From Proteiniphilum sp. UBA5267 (GTDB taxonomy: Bacteria; Bacteroidota; Bacteroidia; Bacteroidales; Dysgonomonadaceae), in assembly GCA_002411515.1 (NCBI GenBank), contig DHTF01000029.1, forward strand, positions 74,987 to 138,986: a stretch of DNA of 64,000 nucleotides, read 5' to 3'. Position numbers and translations under genes: made by a program. The notes below the pieces were generated by a model. The model saw only the letters and a list, made by a program, of their open reading frames with translations, did no database searches and was not told the origin of the DNA. Shown one piece after another: positions 8,571 through 17,397 of this stretch. How positions within the stretch are numbered: the first letter of the stretch is position 1; every line of letters starts with the position of its first letter.

Positions 8571-10508
8571 TTACCGACTGCAGTAATCATCCAGCTCTTT
8601 CAACCAGACGGCTGCCGAAGCATCGCTCGGCATGCGCCAGTCGCCACGGGGCGAAAGGTTCACAGAGCCCACCTTGGGTCCGTCGGGTAGGCAGGAGCGT
8701 TTGAACTGCTGTGCAAAAAAGCGCTTGTAAAATACCCGCAGCCATTGCGCTATTTCGTCGGGAGTGTATTTTTCGTTAAAAGCCTGACAGGCCAGGAAGA
8801 AAATACGTTTTGGTCCGTCACCGTAGCGAAGCATGCGATGTAGGAAGAAATCGTGCAGCTCATAGGGACCCACAAAATGTTCCGTTTTTTGGGCGATGTT
8901 TCCCTCTTCATCCGCCGGCAGGAGCTCGGGACTAAATGGCGTATCGAGCACGTCGTGCAGGATGCTACGGGCAGGTTCCTCCATCCTGTTGTCGGCGATC
9001 CATTGCACCAATCGGGCCACCAGTGTCTTGGGTATACTTGCATTCACGGCATACATCGACATGTGGTCGCCATTATAGGTAGCCCATCCCAGGGCAAGTT
9101 CCGACATGTTTCCTGTACCCACGACCAGACCCCCGGTCATATTGGCGTAATCCATCAGAATCTGGGTACGCTCCCGCGCCTGACTGTTCTCGTATGTGAT
9201 GTCGTGCCGGTGAATGTCGTGCCCGATATCTTTGAAATGTTGGGTGACTGCTTCTGTAATGGAAATCTCCTTCATGGTTACGCCCGCCGACTTCATCAGT
9301 TCAACAGCGTTGTGATAGGTTCGTTTTGTGGTTCCAAACCCCGGCATGGTGATGCCATGGATATTTTCACGGGGAAGGCCGAGGAGATCGAATGCCTTGA
9401 TGGTTGCGAGAAGGGCCAGGGTGGAATCGAGGCCGCCCGAAATGCCGATGACCGCTGTGGTCACTCCTGTATGCTGCAGGCGCTTCGCCAACCCGTTTGT
9501 CTGAATAAGAAATACCTCCGAAAGATACTCTTCGGCTCTGTCTTCTGAAGGGATAAAAGGGTGGGGGTTGAAGGTGCGGTACCATTTATCGGGAGTGACC
9601 GGAGGAAGGAAGCAGTCTGTCTCCGAGATATGTCCTGAAGCTGCTGTCAGATAGTTGGTGTTTTTGATCCGGTCGTGTCGCAGCGCGTCGATGTCGATGT
9701 CGGCAATGGTGAGTTCACTCTTCTGCGAGAAACGTTTCGATTCAGCCAGCAGCGATCCGTTCTCGGCAATCAGGCAGGCACCTGAAAAAACCAGGTCGGT
9801 GGTCGATTCGCCACACCCCGCTGAGGCGTACACGTAGGCGGCGTTGCATCGTGCCGACTGCTGGAGTACAAGCGACTTCCTGTACTGGTGTTTGCCTACC
9901 AGCTCGTTGCTGGCAGAGAGGTTGAAAAGGATATCTGCTCCCTGCAGTGCCAGGCTTGAGGAGGGAGGATTGGGTGTCCATAAATCTTCACATATCTCAA
10001 TCGCAAAGTGGGCGTAGGGTGTATGAAAAACCATTCCTTCGGAAGCAATAGGCACTGCTTCACCGCCAATCTCTACCGAAAAGTCAGGCAGGTCGCCAGC
10101 CGCGGCAAACCATCTTTTCTCGTAATATTCCCTGTCGTTGGGGATGTTCGTTTTGGGAACAATACCCAGAATGCCTTCGGCGGATATGACGGCAGCCACA
10201 TTGAACAGGCTGCTTTTGATGCGGAGCGGCAGTCCCACGATGGCGATGAGAGAAGGTTTCTCTTTCATGAATGTGACAAGCTCTGTCAGTGCACCAACCG
10301 CTCTGCGTTGCAATGTTTCCTGAAAGAAGAGGTCGCCGCAGCTATATCCCGTGATGGATAGTTCGGGAAAGCAGACAATCTGAACACTTTCCCGGTAGGC
10401 ATGTTCCAGAAGGGATTTTATTTCCCCGATGTTGTAATCACAATCGGCTACCTTCAGTGCAGGTGAAGCAGCAGCCACGCGTAAAAAGCCAAAATCGTTT
10501 ATTTCCAT
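8571..10508 (-). CDS. nadE: Glutamine-dependent NAD+ synthetase
   Basis: A 645-residue enzyme that amidates nicotinate adenine dinucleotide in the last step of NAD synthesis. The N-terminal nitrilase-type glutaminase domain (about 1-300) has FPELSITGY (Glu), a Lys in VPKTNIPNDREYYE, and the nucleophile Cys in IEICEDLW. The C-terminal synthetase domain has the PP-loop ATP motif GISGGLDSTLAL. Domain order and length match the two-domain eukaryote/actinobacterial-like NadE. The start at 10508 is supported by GGAGGAAG just upstream, and the reading frame overlaps the end of the deformylase-like gene by 10 bp. Confidence 0.95.
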   Translation of the reverse strand: MEINDFGFLRVAAASPALKVADCDYNIGEIKSLLEHAYRESVQIVCFPELSITGYSCGDLFFQETLQRRAVGALTELVTFMKEKPSLIAIVGLPLRIKSSLFNVAAVISAEGILGIVPKTNIPNDREYYEKRWFAAAGDLPDFSVEIGGEAVPIASEGMVFHTPYAHFAIEICEDLWTPNPPSSSLALQGADILFNLSASNELVGKHQYRKSLVLQQSARCNAAYVYASAGCGESTTDLVFSGACLIAENGSLLAESKRFSQKSELTIADIDIDALRHDRIKNTNYLTAASGHISETDCFLPPVTPDKWYRTFNPHPFIPSEDRAEEYLSEVFLIQTNGLAKRLQHTGVTTAVIGISGGLDSTLALLATIKAFDLLGLPRENIHGITMPGFGTTKRTYHNAVELMKSAGVTMKEISITEAVTQHFKDIGHDIHRHDITYENSQARERTQILMDYANMTGGLVVGTGNMSELALGWATYNGDHMSMYAVNASIPKTLVARLVQWIADNRMEEPARSILHDVLDTPFSPELLPADEEGNIAQKTEHFVGPYELHDFFLHRMLRYGDGPKRIFFLACQAFNEKYTPDEIAQWLRVFYKRFFAQQFKRSCLPDGPKVGSVNLSPRGDWRMPSDASAAVWLKELDDYCSR

Positions 10509-11143
10509 ATTTCTTCCTCCAAAAGACAATTCTTATCCGTAAAAAAGATCCCTTGCAGATGATCAAATTCATGCTGGAAAATTACTGCCGCAAAGTTGTC
10601 ACCTCTCTGGTATCCCTCTAGGCGTTCCCGATGGAAATCACCCTTTTCATCCCAAAATTCCACTTCTATCCATGGGTATCGTATCGAGTTGCCACTTGTA
10701 TCGGGAATGGAGAGACATCCGTCGCGCTCAAAACAAACCGTTTCCGCCGAGTGTGCCACCATGCGGGGATTGATCACTACCTGTAGCGGTTTCCCGGGAA
10801 GGTCTACCCGCATAAACAGAAAAACATTCTTCAGCACGCCCACCTGGGGAGCTGCGATGCCCACTCCGCCGGCCTGCTCCATGGTGATGCGCAGGCGTTC
10901 GATGAGTAACTGCAGGTTTTTATCATCCGCAATTGAATCGGGATCCGCCATATCAGTGGATGGCATCCGCAGTATCAGCGAATCTACCGGGTCGGTTGTC
11001 TGAAGAATGCGGAATACACTTTCTCCCGTTTCATGGCCGATGATCTCCAGCTCTCTTTCGGTGAAAGTTGTGGTACGCTGTGAGAAACTCATTGTAACCT
11101 GCAGAGATAGCAGGATGAGTGAGATGACAAATTTCTGTTTCAT
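10499..11143 (-). CDS. Peptide-deformylase-family protein with N-terminal signal sequence
   Basis: A 214-residue protein. The three deformylase motifs are present: GVGIAAPQ (93-100), DGCLS (141-145, Cys143 metal ligand; the usual first residue is Glu) and HEFDH (H191, E192, H195). Unlike a cytosolic deformylase it begins with a clear signal peptide (MKQKFVISLILLSLQVTMSFSQ) and a ~60-residue extra segment before the catalytic fold. It is therefore predicted to act in the periplasm or at the outer membrane, where formyl-Met removal from nascent chains is not possible. Metal ligands are intact, so it may be a metallo-amidase/peptidase with another substrate. It overlaps nadE. Confidence 0.85.
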   Translation of the reverse strand: MKQKFVISLILLSLQVTMSFSQRTTTFTERELEIIGHETGESVFRILQTTDPVDSLILRMPSTDMADPDSIADDKNLQLLIERLRITMEQAGGVGIAAPQVGVLKNVFLFMRVDLPGKPLQVVINPRMVAHSAETVCFERDGCLSIPDTSGNSIRYPWIEVEFWDEKGDFHRERLEGYQRGDNFAAVIFQHEFDHLQGIFFTDKNCLLEEEIWK

Positions 11144-11164
11144 TCCACCTGGATGCTTTGCCTA

Positions 11165-11197
11165 CAAAAATAAACAAATAAATTGGGAATGATGCAA
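11165..11197 (-). promoter_or_regulatory. Putative promoter of the exported deformylase-like gene
   Basis: On the minus strand, TATTTTTG (11165-11172) matches the -7 motif TAnnTTTG, and a TTG lies 22 bp upstream (11195-11197). It sits about 22 bp before the ATG at 11143. Confidence 0.4.
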
Positions 11198-11217
11198 TGC
11201 AAAACGATTGTACCGAA

Positions 11218-11958
11218 TTAAATCCGGGTGTCTCGCAAGAGCTCCAGTATTCCTGGCAAGGCTTCAAACAGGGCAATCACGGAGTCGAATACCAGCGAGG
11301 CGCCTGCATCACGCAGTATGGCATCGGGCAGGGGACCGGTGTTTACGGCAATGGTGAAGATTCCGGCTCCCACTGCTGCTTCAATGCCTAACGGGGCATT
11401 CTCGATTACGATGGCCTGGTTGGGCATCAGGTTGCCTCCTTTTTGTAACCCCATCAAAAATGGTTCAGGGTGTGGCTTGCCATGAACAACGTCGAAGGCG
11501 GTAACCATGGTGGCGGTGGTGAAGATTCCCGGAAAATGAGTGTCCAGTTTATTGAGCAGAGAGGGTTGGCCGGAGCCTGTTACCAATACTGGGGTAAGCC
11601 CCTCCTTTTTTACGTAGTCCAACACCTCTTTTGAACCCGGTATGGTTGCCCCGCTGTTGTATAACTGGAATAACTCCGTTTTACGGGCATAAATTTTTTG
11701 TTCCTCCTCTTCGGTTGAATTGCGATGCAGGTTTCTCTGGAAAATAGCATCGATGGTTGATTTGCCTATTCTTCCCTCCTGCATATAAAACTCGTTTGGC
11801 AAGTGCTGCAGGTTGAACTCTTCTATTGTCTCCCGCCACGATTTGTCATGCGCCGGCATGGAATCATACAGCACCCCATCCATGTCAAAAATGACCGATT
11901 TCAGATCGAAGTGCGTAAATGCATGTTGTTGTAAATATGTGGTGAGTATTTGTTTCAT
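11218..11958 (-). CDS. HAD-superfamily phosphatase / beta-phosphoglucomutase-like
   Basis: A 246-residue HAD hydrolase with motif I DMDGVLYDS (nucleophile D25, acid D27) and a helical cap. Motif II is VTGSG, a Lys is in HGKPHPEPF, and motif IV is VIENAPLGIEAA. The layout resembles beta-phosphoglucomutase and sugar-phosphate phosphatases. The substrate cannot be told from sequence. It lies between pgi and the deformylase-like gene, all on the minus strand, but the hairpin at 11988-12028 separates it from pgi. Confidence 0.85.
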   Translation of the reverse strand: MKQILTTYLQQHAFTHFDLKSVIFDMDGVLYDSMPAHDKSWRETIEEFNLQHLPNEFYMQEGRIGKSTIDAIFQRNLHRNSTEEEEQKIYARKTELFQLYNSGATIPGSKEVLDYVKKEGLTPVLVTGSGQPSLLNKLDTHFPGIFTTATMVTAFDVVHGKPHPEPFLMGLQKGGNLMPNQAIVIENAPLGIEAAVGAGIFTIAVNTGPLPDAILRDAGASLVFDSVIALFEALPGILELLRDTRI

Positions 11959-11987
11959 TGATTGGTTTTATAGTGTGATAAATCATG

Positions 11988-12028
11988 AAAATCACCGGTT
12001 ACCTTTTGGGTGACCGGTGATTTTTTTT
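11988..12028. terminator. Hairpin terminator after pgi (possibly bidirectional)
   Basis: ATCACCGGTTACC pairs with GGTGACCGGTGAT (one G-T wobble) across a TTTT loop. Eight Ts follow on the plus strand and four on the minus strand. It closes the lysS-gpsA-pgi unit just after the pgi stop. Confidence 0.75.
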
Positions 12029-12041
12029 CTTCGTACCGATG

Positions 12042-13391
12042 TCAGATACGTTGTTTGATCGCTTTTGTTTCTGCTTCGTATCCCGGTTTCTCCAGTAACG
12101 CGAACATGTTCTTCTTATAAGCTTCCACGCCAGGCTGGTTGAAAGGATTGATTCCCAGTAGATATCCACTGATTCCGCAGGCTTTTTCAAAGAAGTAAAT
12201 CAGCTGTCCGATATATTTTTCATTCAGCTCGGGAAGTTCGATCAGCAAATTGGGCACATCTCCGTCCACATGTGCAATGCGGGTACCCAGTTCGGCCATT
12301 TTATTCACCTCATCCACGCGTCTGTCCTTCAGGAAGTTTAATCCGTCGAGATCTCTTTCGTCGTACGGTATTTGTACTTTCTTGTTTGGGCTTTTCACCG
12401 AAATCACCGTCTCAAAGATGGTGCGCTCACCTTCCTGTATCCATTGTCCCATGGAATGCAGGTCGGTGGTGAAGTCCACTGCTGCCGGGAAGATGCCCAG
12501 GTTATCTTTTCCTTCGCTTTCCCCATAGAGCTGTTTCCACCATTCTGCAAGAAAGTGGAGTTTGGGATGGTAATTCACCAGGATCTCTATTTTTTTGCCT
12601 TGTCTGTAAAGCAGGTTGCGTATCACGGCGTAGATAGCCGGCAGGTTGTAATCGAACGAGACAGAGGGTGCAGTAGCTTTTTCAATTTCCACGGCACCTT
12701 GCACCAGCTTACGGATGTCGATGCCGGCCACGGCGATGGGCAGCAACCCCACCGGGGTCAGAACTGAGTAGCGGCCTCCTACATTGTCGGGGATGACAAA
12801 GGTCTTGTATCCTTCGGTGGTGGCCAGGGAACGAAGAGCACCTTTTGCTGCGTCGGTGATGGCTACAATCCGTTGGCGAGCTTCTTCTTTGCCCACCCTG
12901 CTTTCCAACTGATCTTTCAATAGACGGAAGGCAATAGCCGGTTCGGTTGTTGTTCCCGATTTGGAGATGTTGATGATACCGAACTCTCTCTCTTTCAGCC
13001 AGTCCGTTAACTCATACAGGTAATCTTCGCCGATGTTGTTTCCTGCGTAAAGGATCACCGGGTTTTTACGTGCATGCCCATCCTGGAGCCAGTCGAATGA
13101 GCTTGAGAGGGCATCGATCACCGCCCGGGCACCTAGGTAGCTACCGCCGATGCCTACCACCACTACGGCGTCGCAACGTGTACGCAACACGGTTGCGGCA
13201 TCTTCTATTTCTCTGAAAACTTCTTCGGTAATGGAGGAGGGTAGATCTACCCATCCCAGAAAATCGCTACCTTCACGTGAGCCGTCGTGTAATGCCTGGT
13301 TGCAGGCTGTGGCATGTGGTGCCTGATTCAGAATCTCCTCTTCCTGGAGAAAACCGAGAACCTGTTTGATGTTTAATTGAATGCTATCCAT
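12042..13391 (-). CDS. pgi: Glucose-6-phosphate isomerase
   Basis: A 449-residue isomerase of the short bacterial type. It contains [11 protein letters not shown], the phosphate-binding [11 protein letters not shown], and the PGI signature around [19 protein letters not shown]. The catalytic Glu/His/Lys region (LYGESEGK; later [10 protein letters not shown]) is also present. It interconverts glucose-6-P and fructose-6-P in the cytosol. It is the last gene of a lysS-gpsA-pgi run, starting 46 bp after gpsA. Confidence 0.97.
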   Translation of the reverse strand: MDSIQLNIKQVLGFLQEEEILNQAPHATACNQALHDGSREGSDFLGWVDLPSSITEEVFREIEDAATVLRTRCDAVVVVGIGGSYLGARAVIDALSSSFDWLQDGHARKNPVILYAGNNIGEDYLYELTDWLKEREFGIINISKSGTTTEPAIAFRLLKDQLESRVGKEEARQRIVAITDAAKGALRSLATTEGYKTFVIPDNVGGRYSVLTPVGLLPIAVAGIDIRKLVQGAVEIEKATAPSVSFDYNLPAIYAVIRNLLYRQGKKIEILVNYHPKLHFLAEWWKQLYGESEGKDNLGIFPAAVDFTTDLHSMGQWIQEGERTIFETVISVKSPNKKVQIPYDERDLDGLNFLKDRRVDEVNKMAELGTRIAHVDGDVPNLLIELPELNEKYIGQLIYFFEKACGISGYLLGINPFNQPGVEAYKKNMFALLEKPGYEAETKAIKQRI

Positions 13392-13437
13392 TGTATATGC
13401 TATTAAATCGGTGTGATATATAGATTCCCTTATACGT

Positions 13438-14436
13438 TTAAAAAAATTCGATCAGCTTGTTGATTGCTGTCTGGGGCGGCAGTTTCTCATAGAGAACCTG
13501 GTACACCGTCCAGGCGATGGGCATGTTCACCCGAAAGCGACTGTTGAGCTCATGGATGCATTTTGCCCCATAATACCCTTCGGTAACCATCTCCATTTCC
13601 AGTTGTGCCGTTTTGACCGAATAGCCTTTCCCGATCATGGTACCAAGGGTCCGGTTACGGCTGAACTGCGAATATCCGGTGACGAGCATATCACCCAGAT
13701 AATGCTGCTCGGTGATGTTGCGTTCCAGGGGAACGACACCTTCAAGGAAGTGCTCCATCTCCCGGGCACAATTGCTCATCAGCACGGCCTGGAAATTATC
13801 GCCATACTGCAAACCCTGGCAAATGCCGGCGGCGATGGCATATATATTTTTCAAGACAGCGGCAAGTTCAATGCCCACTACATCGTTCGATAAACGAACC
13901 TTCAACAGGCGTGAGGTAATTGCTTCGGAGAGTAACGTTGCTTTGTTCTGGTCGCTGCTGGCGACGGTGAGGAACGACAAACGTTCCAGAGCCACCTCTT
14001 CGGCATGGCAAGGTCCGGAGATGACGCCGATGTTTTCTGTTGGGATCTTGTAATTGGATGCGAGAAACTCGCTCATCACCATGTTGTCATTGGGTATAAT
14101 CCCCTTAAGTGCCGACACCATGAATTTGTCGCGGAAGGTGCTGCTCCATATTCTGCGGAAATATTGTTTCACAAAAGGAGAAGGAATGGCTATGATGATG
14201 GTATCAGACTCTTTGATCGCCTTCTCAATGTTGGAGTAAAAGGTAATCTGGGCCAGGTTGAATTTTACATTGGTCAGATAATTGGGATTATGGCCCAGTT
14301 TGTAGAACCCTTCAATCTGGTCGTCACGACGGATGAACCAGTTCATCTGCTTTTGGTTCATCAGCACTATTTTGGCCAGTGCTGTACCCCAGGTACCGCC
14401 TCCCAAAATACAGACCTTTCCGATTGAATCCGTCAT
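13438..14436 (-). CDS. gpsA: Glycerol-3-phosphate dehydrogenase [NAD(P)+]
   Basis: A 332-residue dehydrogenase that makes sn-glycerol-3-phosphate for phospholipid synthesis. The Rossmann dinucleotide motif is [10 protein letters not shown] (residues 12-21). The substrate/catalytic Lys is in [16 protein letters not shown] is present, and the second conserved Lys is in [13 protein letters not shown]. Length and motifs are standard for GpsA. The gene sits 26 bp after lysS and 46 bp before pgi, consistent with one operon. Confidence 0.96.
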   Translation of the reverse strand: MTDSIGKVCILGGGTWGTALAKIVLMNQKQMNWFIRRDDQIEGFYKLGHNPNYLTNVKFNLAQITFYSNIEKAIKESDTIIIAIPSPFVKQYFRRIWSSTFRDKFMVSALKGIIPNDNMVMSEFLASNYKIPTENIGVISGPCHAEEVALERLSFLTVASSDQNKATLLSEAITSRLLKVRLSNDVVGIELAAVLKNIYAIAAGICQGLQYGDNFQAVLMSNCAREMEHFLEGVVPLERNITEQHYLGDMLVTGYSQFSRNRTLGTMIGKGYSVKTAQLEMEMVTEGYYGAKCIHELNSRFRVNMPIAWTVYQVLYEKLPPQTAINKLIEFF

Positions 14437-14462
14437 AATGGTGCTTTAAAGAGGGATGACGA

Positions 14463-16193
14463 TTACATAGATGCGTTGGCTATCCATGTTTTAACCTCTT
14501 CGGGTGAGGGATTGTTCAATCCCATTTTGAATTTTTTGTTCAGTCCGCAAATCTCCTGGTGGAATTTGTTGGGATTCACTTCCTGCAGTGCTTTAACTTG
14601 CAGATATCCTGCTTTTTGGATCACGGCAACCCATTCCTCCGGAATACCGAGTTGTGCATAGTCTGCCACGCTATCTTTTTTCGTTTTCTTTTCAGGACGC
14701 ATCAACGGGAAGAGTAGCACCTCCTGAATGGTGGTCTGCCCGGTGAGCAGCATGGTCAGTCGATCCATTCCTATCCCCATGCCAGAGGTGGGTGGCATGC
14801 CATATTCGAGGGCACGCAGAAAATCCTGGTCTATGAACATCGCCTCGTCGTCGCCCTTCTCGGAGAGGCGCAATTGCTCTTCGAAGCGTGCGCGCTGGTC
14901 GATGGGGTCGTTCAGCTCAGAGTAAGCATTGGCAAGTTCCTTTCCATTGACCATCAGCTCAAAGCGCTCTGTCAGCTCCGGGTTGTCGCGGTGACGTTTG
15001 CAAAGGGGCGACATCTCAATGGGATAATCAATGATGAAGGTGGGTTGTATGTATTTTCCTTCGGCTTTCTCACCGAAGATCTCGTCAATCAGCTTTCCTT
15101 TCCCCATTGTCTCATCCTGCTCCACATCCAGTTGCCTGCAGACATCACGAAGCTGATTTTCATCCATTCCGTTGATGTCGATACCGGTATGTTCCTTGAT
15201 GGCATCGATCATGGTCACCCTTTTGTAGGGTGCCTTGAAGTCTATTTCATGTTCGCCGACCGTTACTTTGGTGGTGCCGAGGACCTTGAGTGCCACCTGC
15301 TCCAACATTTGCTCGGTGAATTCCATCATCCAGCGGTAGTCTTTGTAAGACACGTAAATTTCCATCACGGTGAATTCGGGATTGTGTGTCCGATCCATTC
15401 CTTCGTTCCGGAAGTTGCGGGAAAACTCATAAACCCCTTCAAATCCGCCAACAATGAGTCTCTTCAAATAGAGCTCGTTTGCTATACGCAGGTAGAGGTC
15501 GATGTCGAGCGCATTCATGTGGGTGATGAAAGGACGTGCTGCAGCTCCTCCGGGGATGCTTTGGAGTACGGGGGTATCCACTTCGAGATAACCCATGTTG
15601 TTGAAGTAGGAGCGCATTGCATCGAAGATGCGGGTACGTTTCACGAAAATATCCCTTACATCTTCGTTTACCAGCAGGTCCACATATCGTTGTCGATAGC
15701 GTAGCTCCGGATCGGAAAGCTTATCGTAAGCCACACCATCCTTTATCTTTACCACCGGCAGTGGCCTGAGTGACTTGGATAAGATGGTGAGTGTTTCCGC
15801 ATGTATAGAGATCTCGCCCGTTTGGGTGCGAAAAACAAAACCGGTAATTCCTACGAAATCACCTATATCGGTCAGTTTCTTAAAAATGATGTTGTAAAGA
15901 TCCTTGTTTTCTCCCGGACAAATGTCGTCGCGGGTTATGTAAACCTGAATACGCCCTTTGGCGTCCATCAGTTCAATAAAAGAGGCCTTTCCCATGATAC
16001 GGCGCGTCATGATGCGGCCTGCTATGCTTACGTGGCGACGTTCCGCGTCGTCCTTGAATGCGTCTTTTATTTCTGTGGACCAGGCGTCCACATTGTACAG
16101 TGCGGCAGGATAAGGCTCCACGCCCAACGACCTTAATTCGTCGAGGCTCTGCCGGCGGATAATCTCCTGTTCGCTAAGTTCTAAATTTTGCAT
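14463..16193 (-). CDS. lysS: Lysyl-tRNA synthetase (class II)
   Basis: A 576-residue enzyme. The N-terminal OB-fold anticodon-binding domain (about 45-160; VSIAGRIMTRR) precedes the class II catalytic core. Motif 2 is in FEGVYEFSRNFRNEGMDRTHNPEFT and motif 3 is GIGMDRLTMLLT. A C-terminal extension of about 75 residues follows the catalytic domain, a feature of Bacteroidales LysS. The ATG at 16193 is preferred over 16226 because the TACTTTTG promoter motif at 16235-16242 would leave almost no leader for the longer form. Confidence 0.96.
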   Translation of the reverse strand: MQNLELSEQEIIRRQSLDELRSLGVEPYPAALYNVDAWSTEIKDAFKDDAERRHVSIAGRIMTRRIMGKASFIELMDAKGRIQVYITRDDICPGENKDLYNIIFKKLTDIGDFVGITGFVFRTQTGEISIHAETLTILSKSLRPLPVVKIKDGVAYDKLSDPELRYRQRYVDLLVNEDVRDIFVKRTRIFDAMRSYFNNMGYLEVDTPVLQSIPGGAAARPFITHMNALDIDLYLRIANELYLKRLIVGGFEGVYEFSRNFRNEGMDRTHNPEFTVMEIYVSYKDYRWMMEFTEQMLEQVALKVLGTTKVTVGEHEIDFKAPYKRVTMIDAIKEHTGIDINGMDENQLRDVCRQLDVEQDETMGKGKLIDEIFGEKAEGKYIQPTFIIDYPIEMSPLCKRHRDNPELTERFELMVNGKELANAYSELNDPIDQRARFEEQLRLSEKGDDEAMFIDQDFLRALEYGMPPTSGMGIGMDRLTMLLTGQTTIQEVLLFPLMRPEKKTKKDSVADYAQLGIPEEWVAVIQKAGYLQVKALQEVNPNKFHQEICGLNKKFKMGLNNPSPEEVKTWIANASM

Positions 16194-16234
16194 GTTCTGA
16201 TAGTAGTTCGGGGGAGTGATACCCAAATTTTGGA

Positions 16235-16242
16235 CAAAAGTA
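16235..16242 (-). promoter_or_regulatory. Putative -7 promoter motif of the lysS-gpsA-pgi unit
   Basis: The minus strand reads TACTTTTG, an exact match to TAnnTTTG, 41 bp upstream of the lysS ATG. No convincing -33 TTG was found. Confidence 0.5.
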
Positions 16243-16604
16243 CAAAATATATTTGCGAATGCCTACTTTTTCTTCACTTTACGATGCAGTAAAACGCTCA
16301 AAAGATGTTTCATATACTCATGTAATACAGGAAGAAGAAAGAATGCAAATAAGGTTGAGAAATAGGCCATATTTCATTGCTGAAAAATTTCATTAATTAA
16401 AAAATAATGTCTTACTTTGTGGTGTATGTGCGAATATGAATTAATTATTTAATATTCAAACTGCTGTAGATGTTTTTTTAACTTTAAGGTGTTCCTTTTG
16501 TCAACGTTTATGGAAGGGGTCAAGCCTTCCAAGAATTGAATTCTAGCAAACTGACATGTATGGAAGACACAATGATCGTTGTTGTGCATTGTTTGTAAAG
16601 CAAA
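16243..16604. other. Intergenic leader of the hydrogenase operon
   Basis: No gene is visible. The region is AT-rich and holds a weak promoter-like TTACTTTG at 16412-16419. An inverted repeat GAATAT (16432-16437) / ATATTC (16452-16457) lies just downstream, around an inner AATTAATT, in operator-like position. A small hairpin GGAAGG (16512-16517) / CCTTCC (16525-16530) follows. No Rex-type TTGTGAA-N4-TTCACAA site was seen. Confidence 0.4.
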
Positions 16605-16982
16605 ATGAATTTACAAAGGGTAAATGAGATAATTAACGGTGCCATTCAACTTGGTTGTAACCCACAACGCGAATATGCACATGCTTTCGCTTCTGATTTG
16701 ATGAGCGACGTATTGCGGTATCAGATGGAAAACGCCGTGCTTATTACAGGGCTGTGTACCGTGCAGGCGATCCGTACAGCCGAGATCATCAATGTTCCCT
16801 GCATCATCTTTGGCCGTGGAAAGCAGGTGACACCCGACATGCTGGCGCTGGCCGAGGAACATCAGATTTCCATCATTGTATCTGGCTCCACCATCTTTGA
16901 GATAGCTGGAAAACTTTATCAAAACGGACTGAAACCGGTGCCATATGAAGATGCAGTATCACATAGAGGGAGGCAATTTTAG
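16605..16982 (+). CDS. DRTGG-domain protein, hydrogenase-associated (first copy)
   Basis: A 125-residue protein resembling DRTGG-domain regulators found next to [FeFe]-hydrogenase genes. It has SDLMSDVL near residue 26-33, a central hydrophobic beta-alpha core (AVLITGLCTVQAIRTAEI) and VSGSTIFEIAGKLY near the end. The DRTGG domain is otherwise known from kinases and CBS-containing phosphatases, where it is thought to be regulatory. It opens the hydrogenase operon, and the next gene begins 38 bp before its stop, implying translational coupling. A paralogue lies at 18758. Confidence 0.75.
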   Translation: MNLQRVNEIINGAIQLGCNPQREYAHAFASDLMSDVLRYQMENAVLITGLCTVQAIRTAEIINVPCIIFGRGKQVTPDMLALAEEHQISIIVSGSTIFEIAGKLYQNGLKPVPYEDAVSHRGRQF

Positions 16983-17364
16983 TGCTGCAGGGCGAGCAAG
17001 TTCGGAGGTGAAAAAAACGCTGAAACAGTTCAATATATCGCCTGTAGTTGTCCGCAGGATTGCCGTGGCTCTTTATGAAGCAGAGGTAAACGTGGTGGCA
17101 CATGCATGGAGAGGGACCATGAGCGTGGAACTTACACCTGAGGATATCCACGTGGTGGTGGAGGATGAAGGGCCCGGTATCGAAGACATTGACAAAGCCA
17201 TGGAAGAGGGGTATTCTACTGCCAGTGAGGCAGTCCGTCAGATGGGGTTTGGCGCTGGTATGGGATTGCCCAACATTCGCAAAAATTGCGATGAGATGCA
17301 TCTCTCCTCTACCCCTGGCAGAGGTACCCGTATAGAAATTAAAGTATATTTCAACGCTTTTTAA
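16945..17364 (+). CDS. RsbW/anti-sigma-like HATPase
   Basis: A 139-residue stand-alone GHKL ATPase resembling RsbW/RsbT serine kinases. The N box is in YEAEVNVVAHA, the G1 box is DEGPGIED, and the G2-like loop is GFGAGMGLPN, ending in PGRGTRIEI. In sigma-factor partner switches such proteins phosphorylate an anti-sigma antagonist; no STAS-domain partner is visible nearby. It is embedded between a DRTGG protein and a hydrogenase-like Fe-S protein, so its likely role is relaying redox or H2 status (inference). Start could be ATG 16945 or ATG 16951. Confidence 0.85.
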   Translation: MKMQYHIEGGNFSAAGRASSEVKKTLKQFNISPVVVRRIAVALYEAEVNVVAHAWRGTMSVELTPEDIHVVVEDEGPGIEDIDKAMEEGYSTASEAVRQMGFGAGMGLPNIRKNCDEMHLSSTPGRGTRIEIKVYFNAF

Positions 17365-17397
17365 GTCGACAAACCATACTCCGAAAGTCTTCACAGC

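Noticed and set aside
14874-15704. 276-residue plus-strand frame across lysS
   Set aside because: Antisense to conserved lysyl-tRNA synthetase motifs; no domain or start context.
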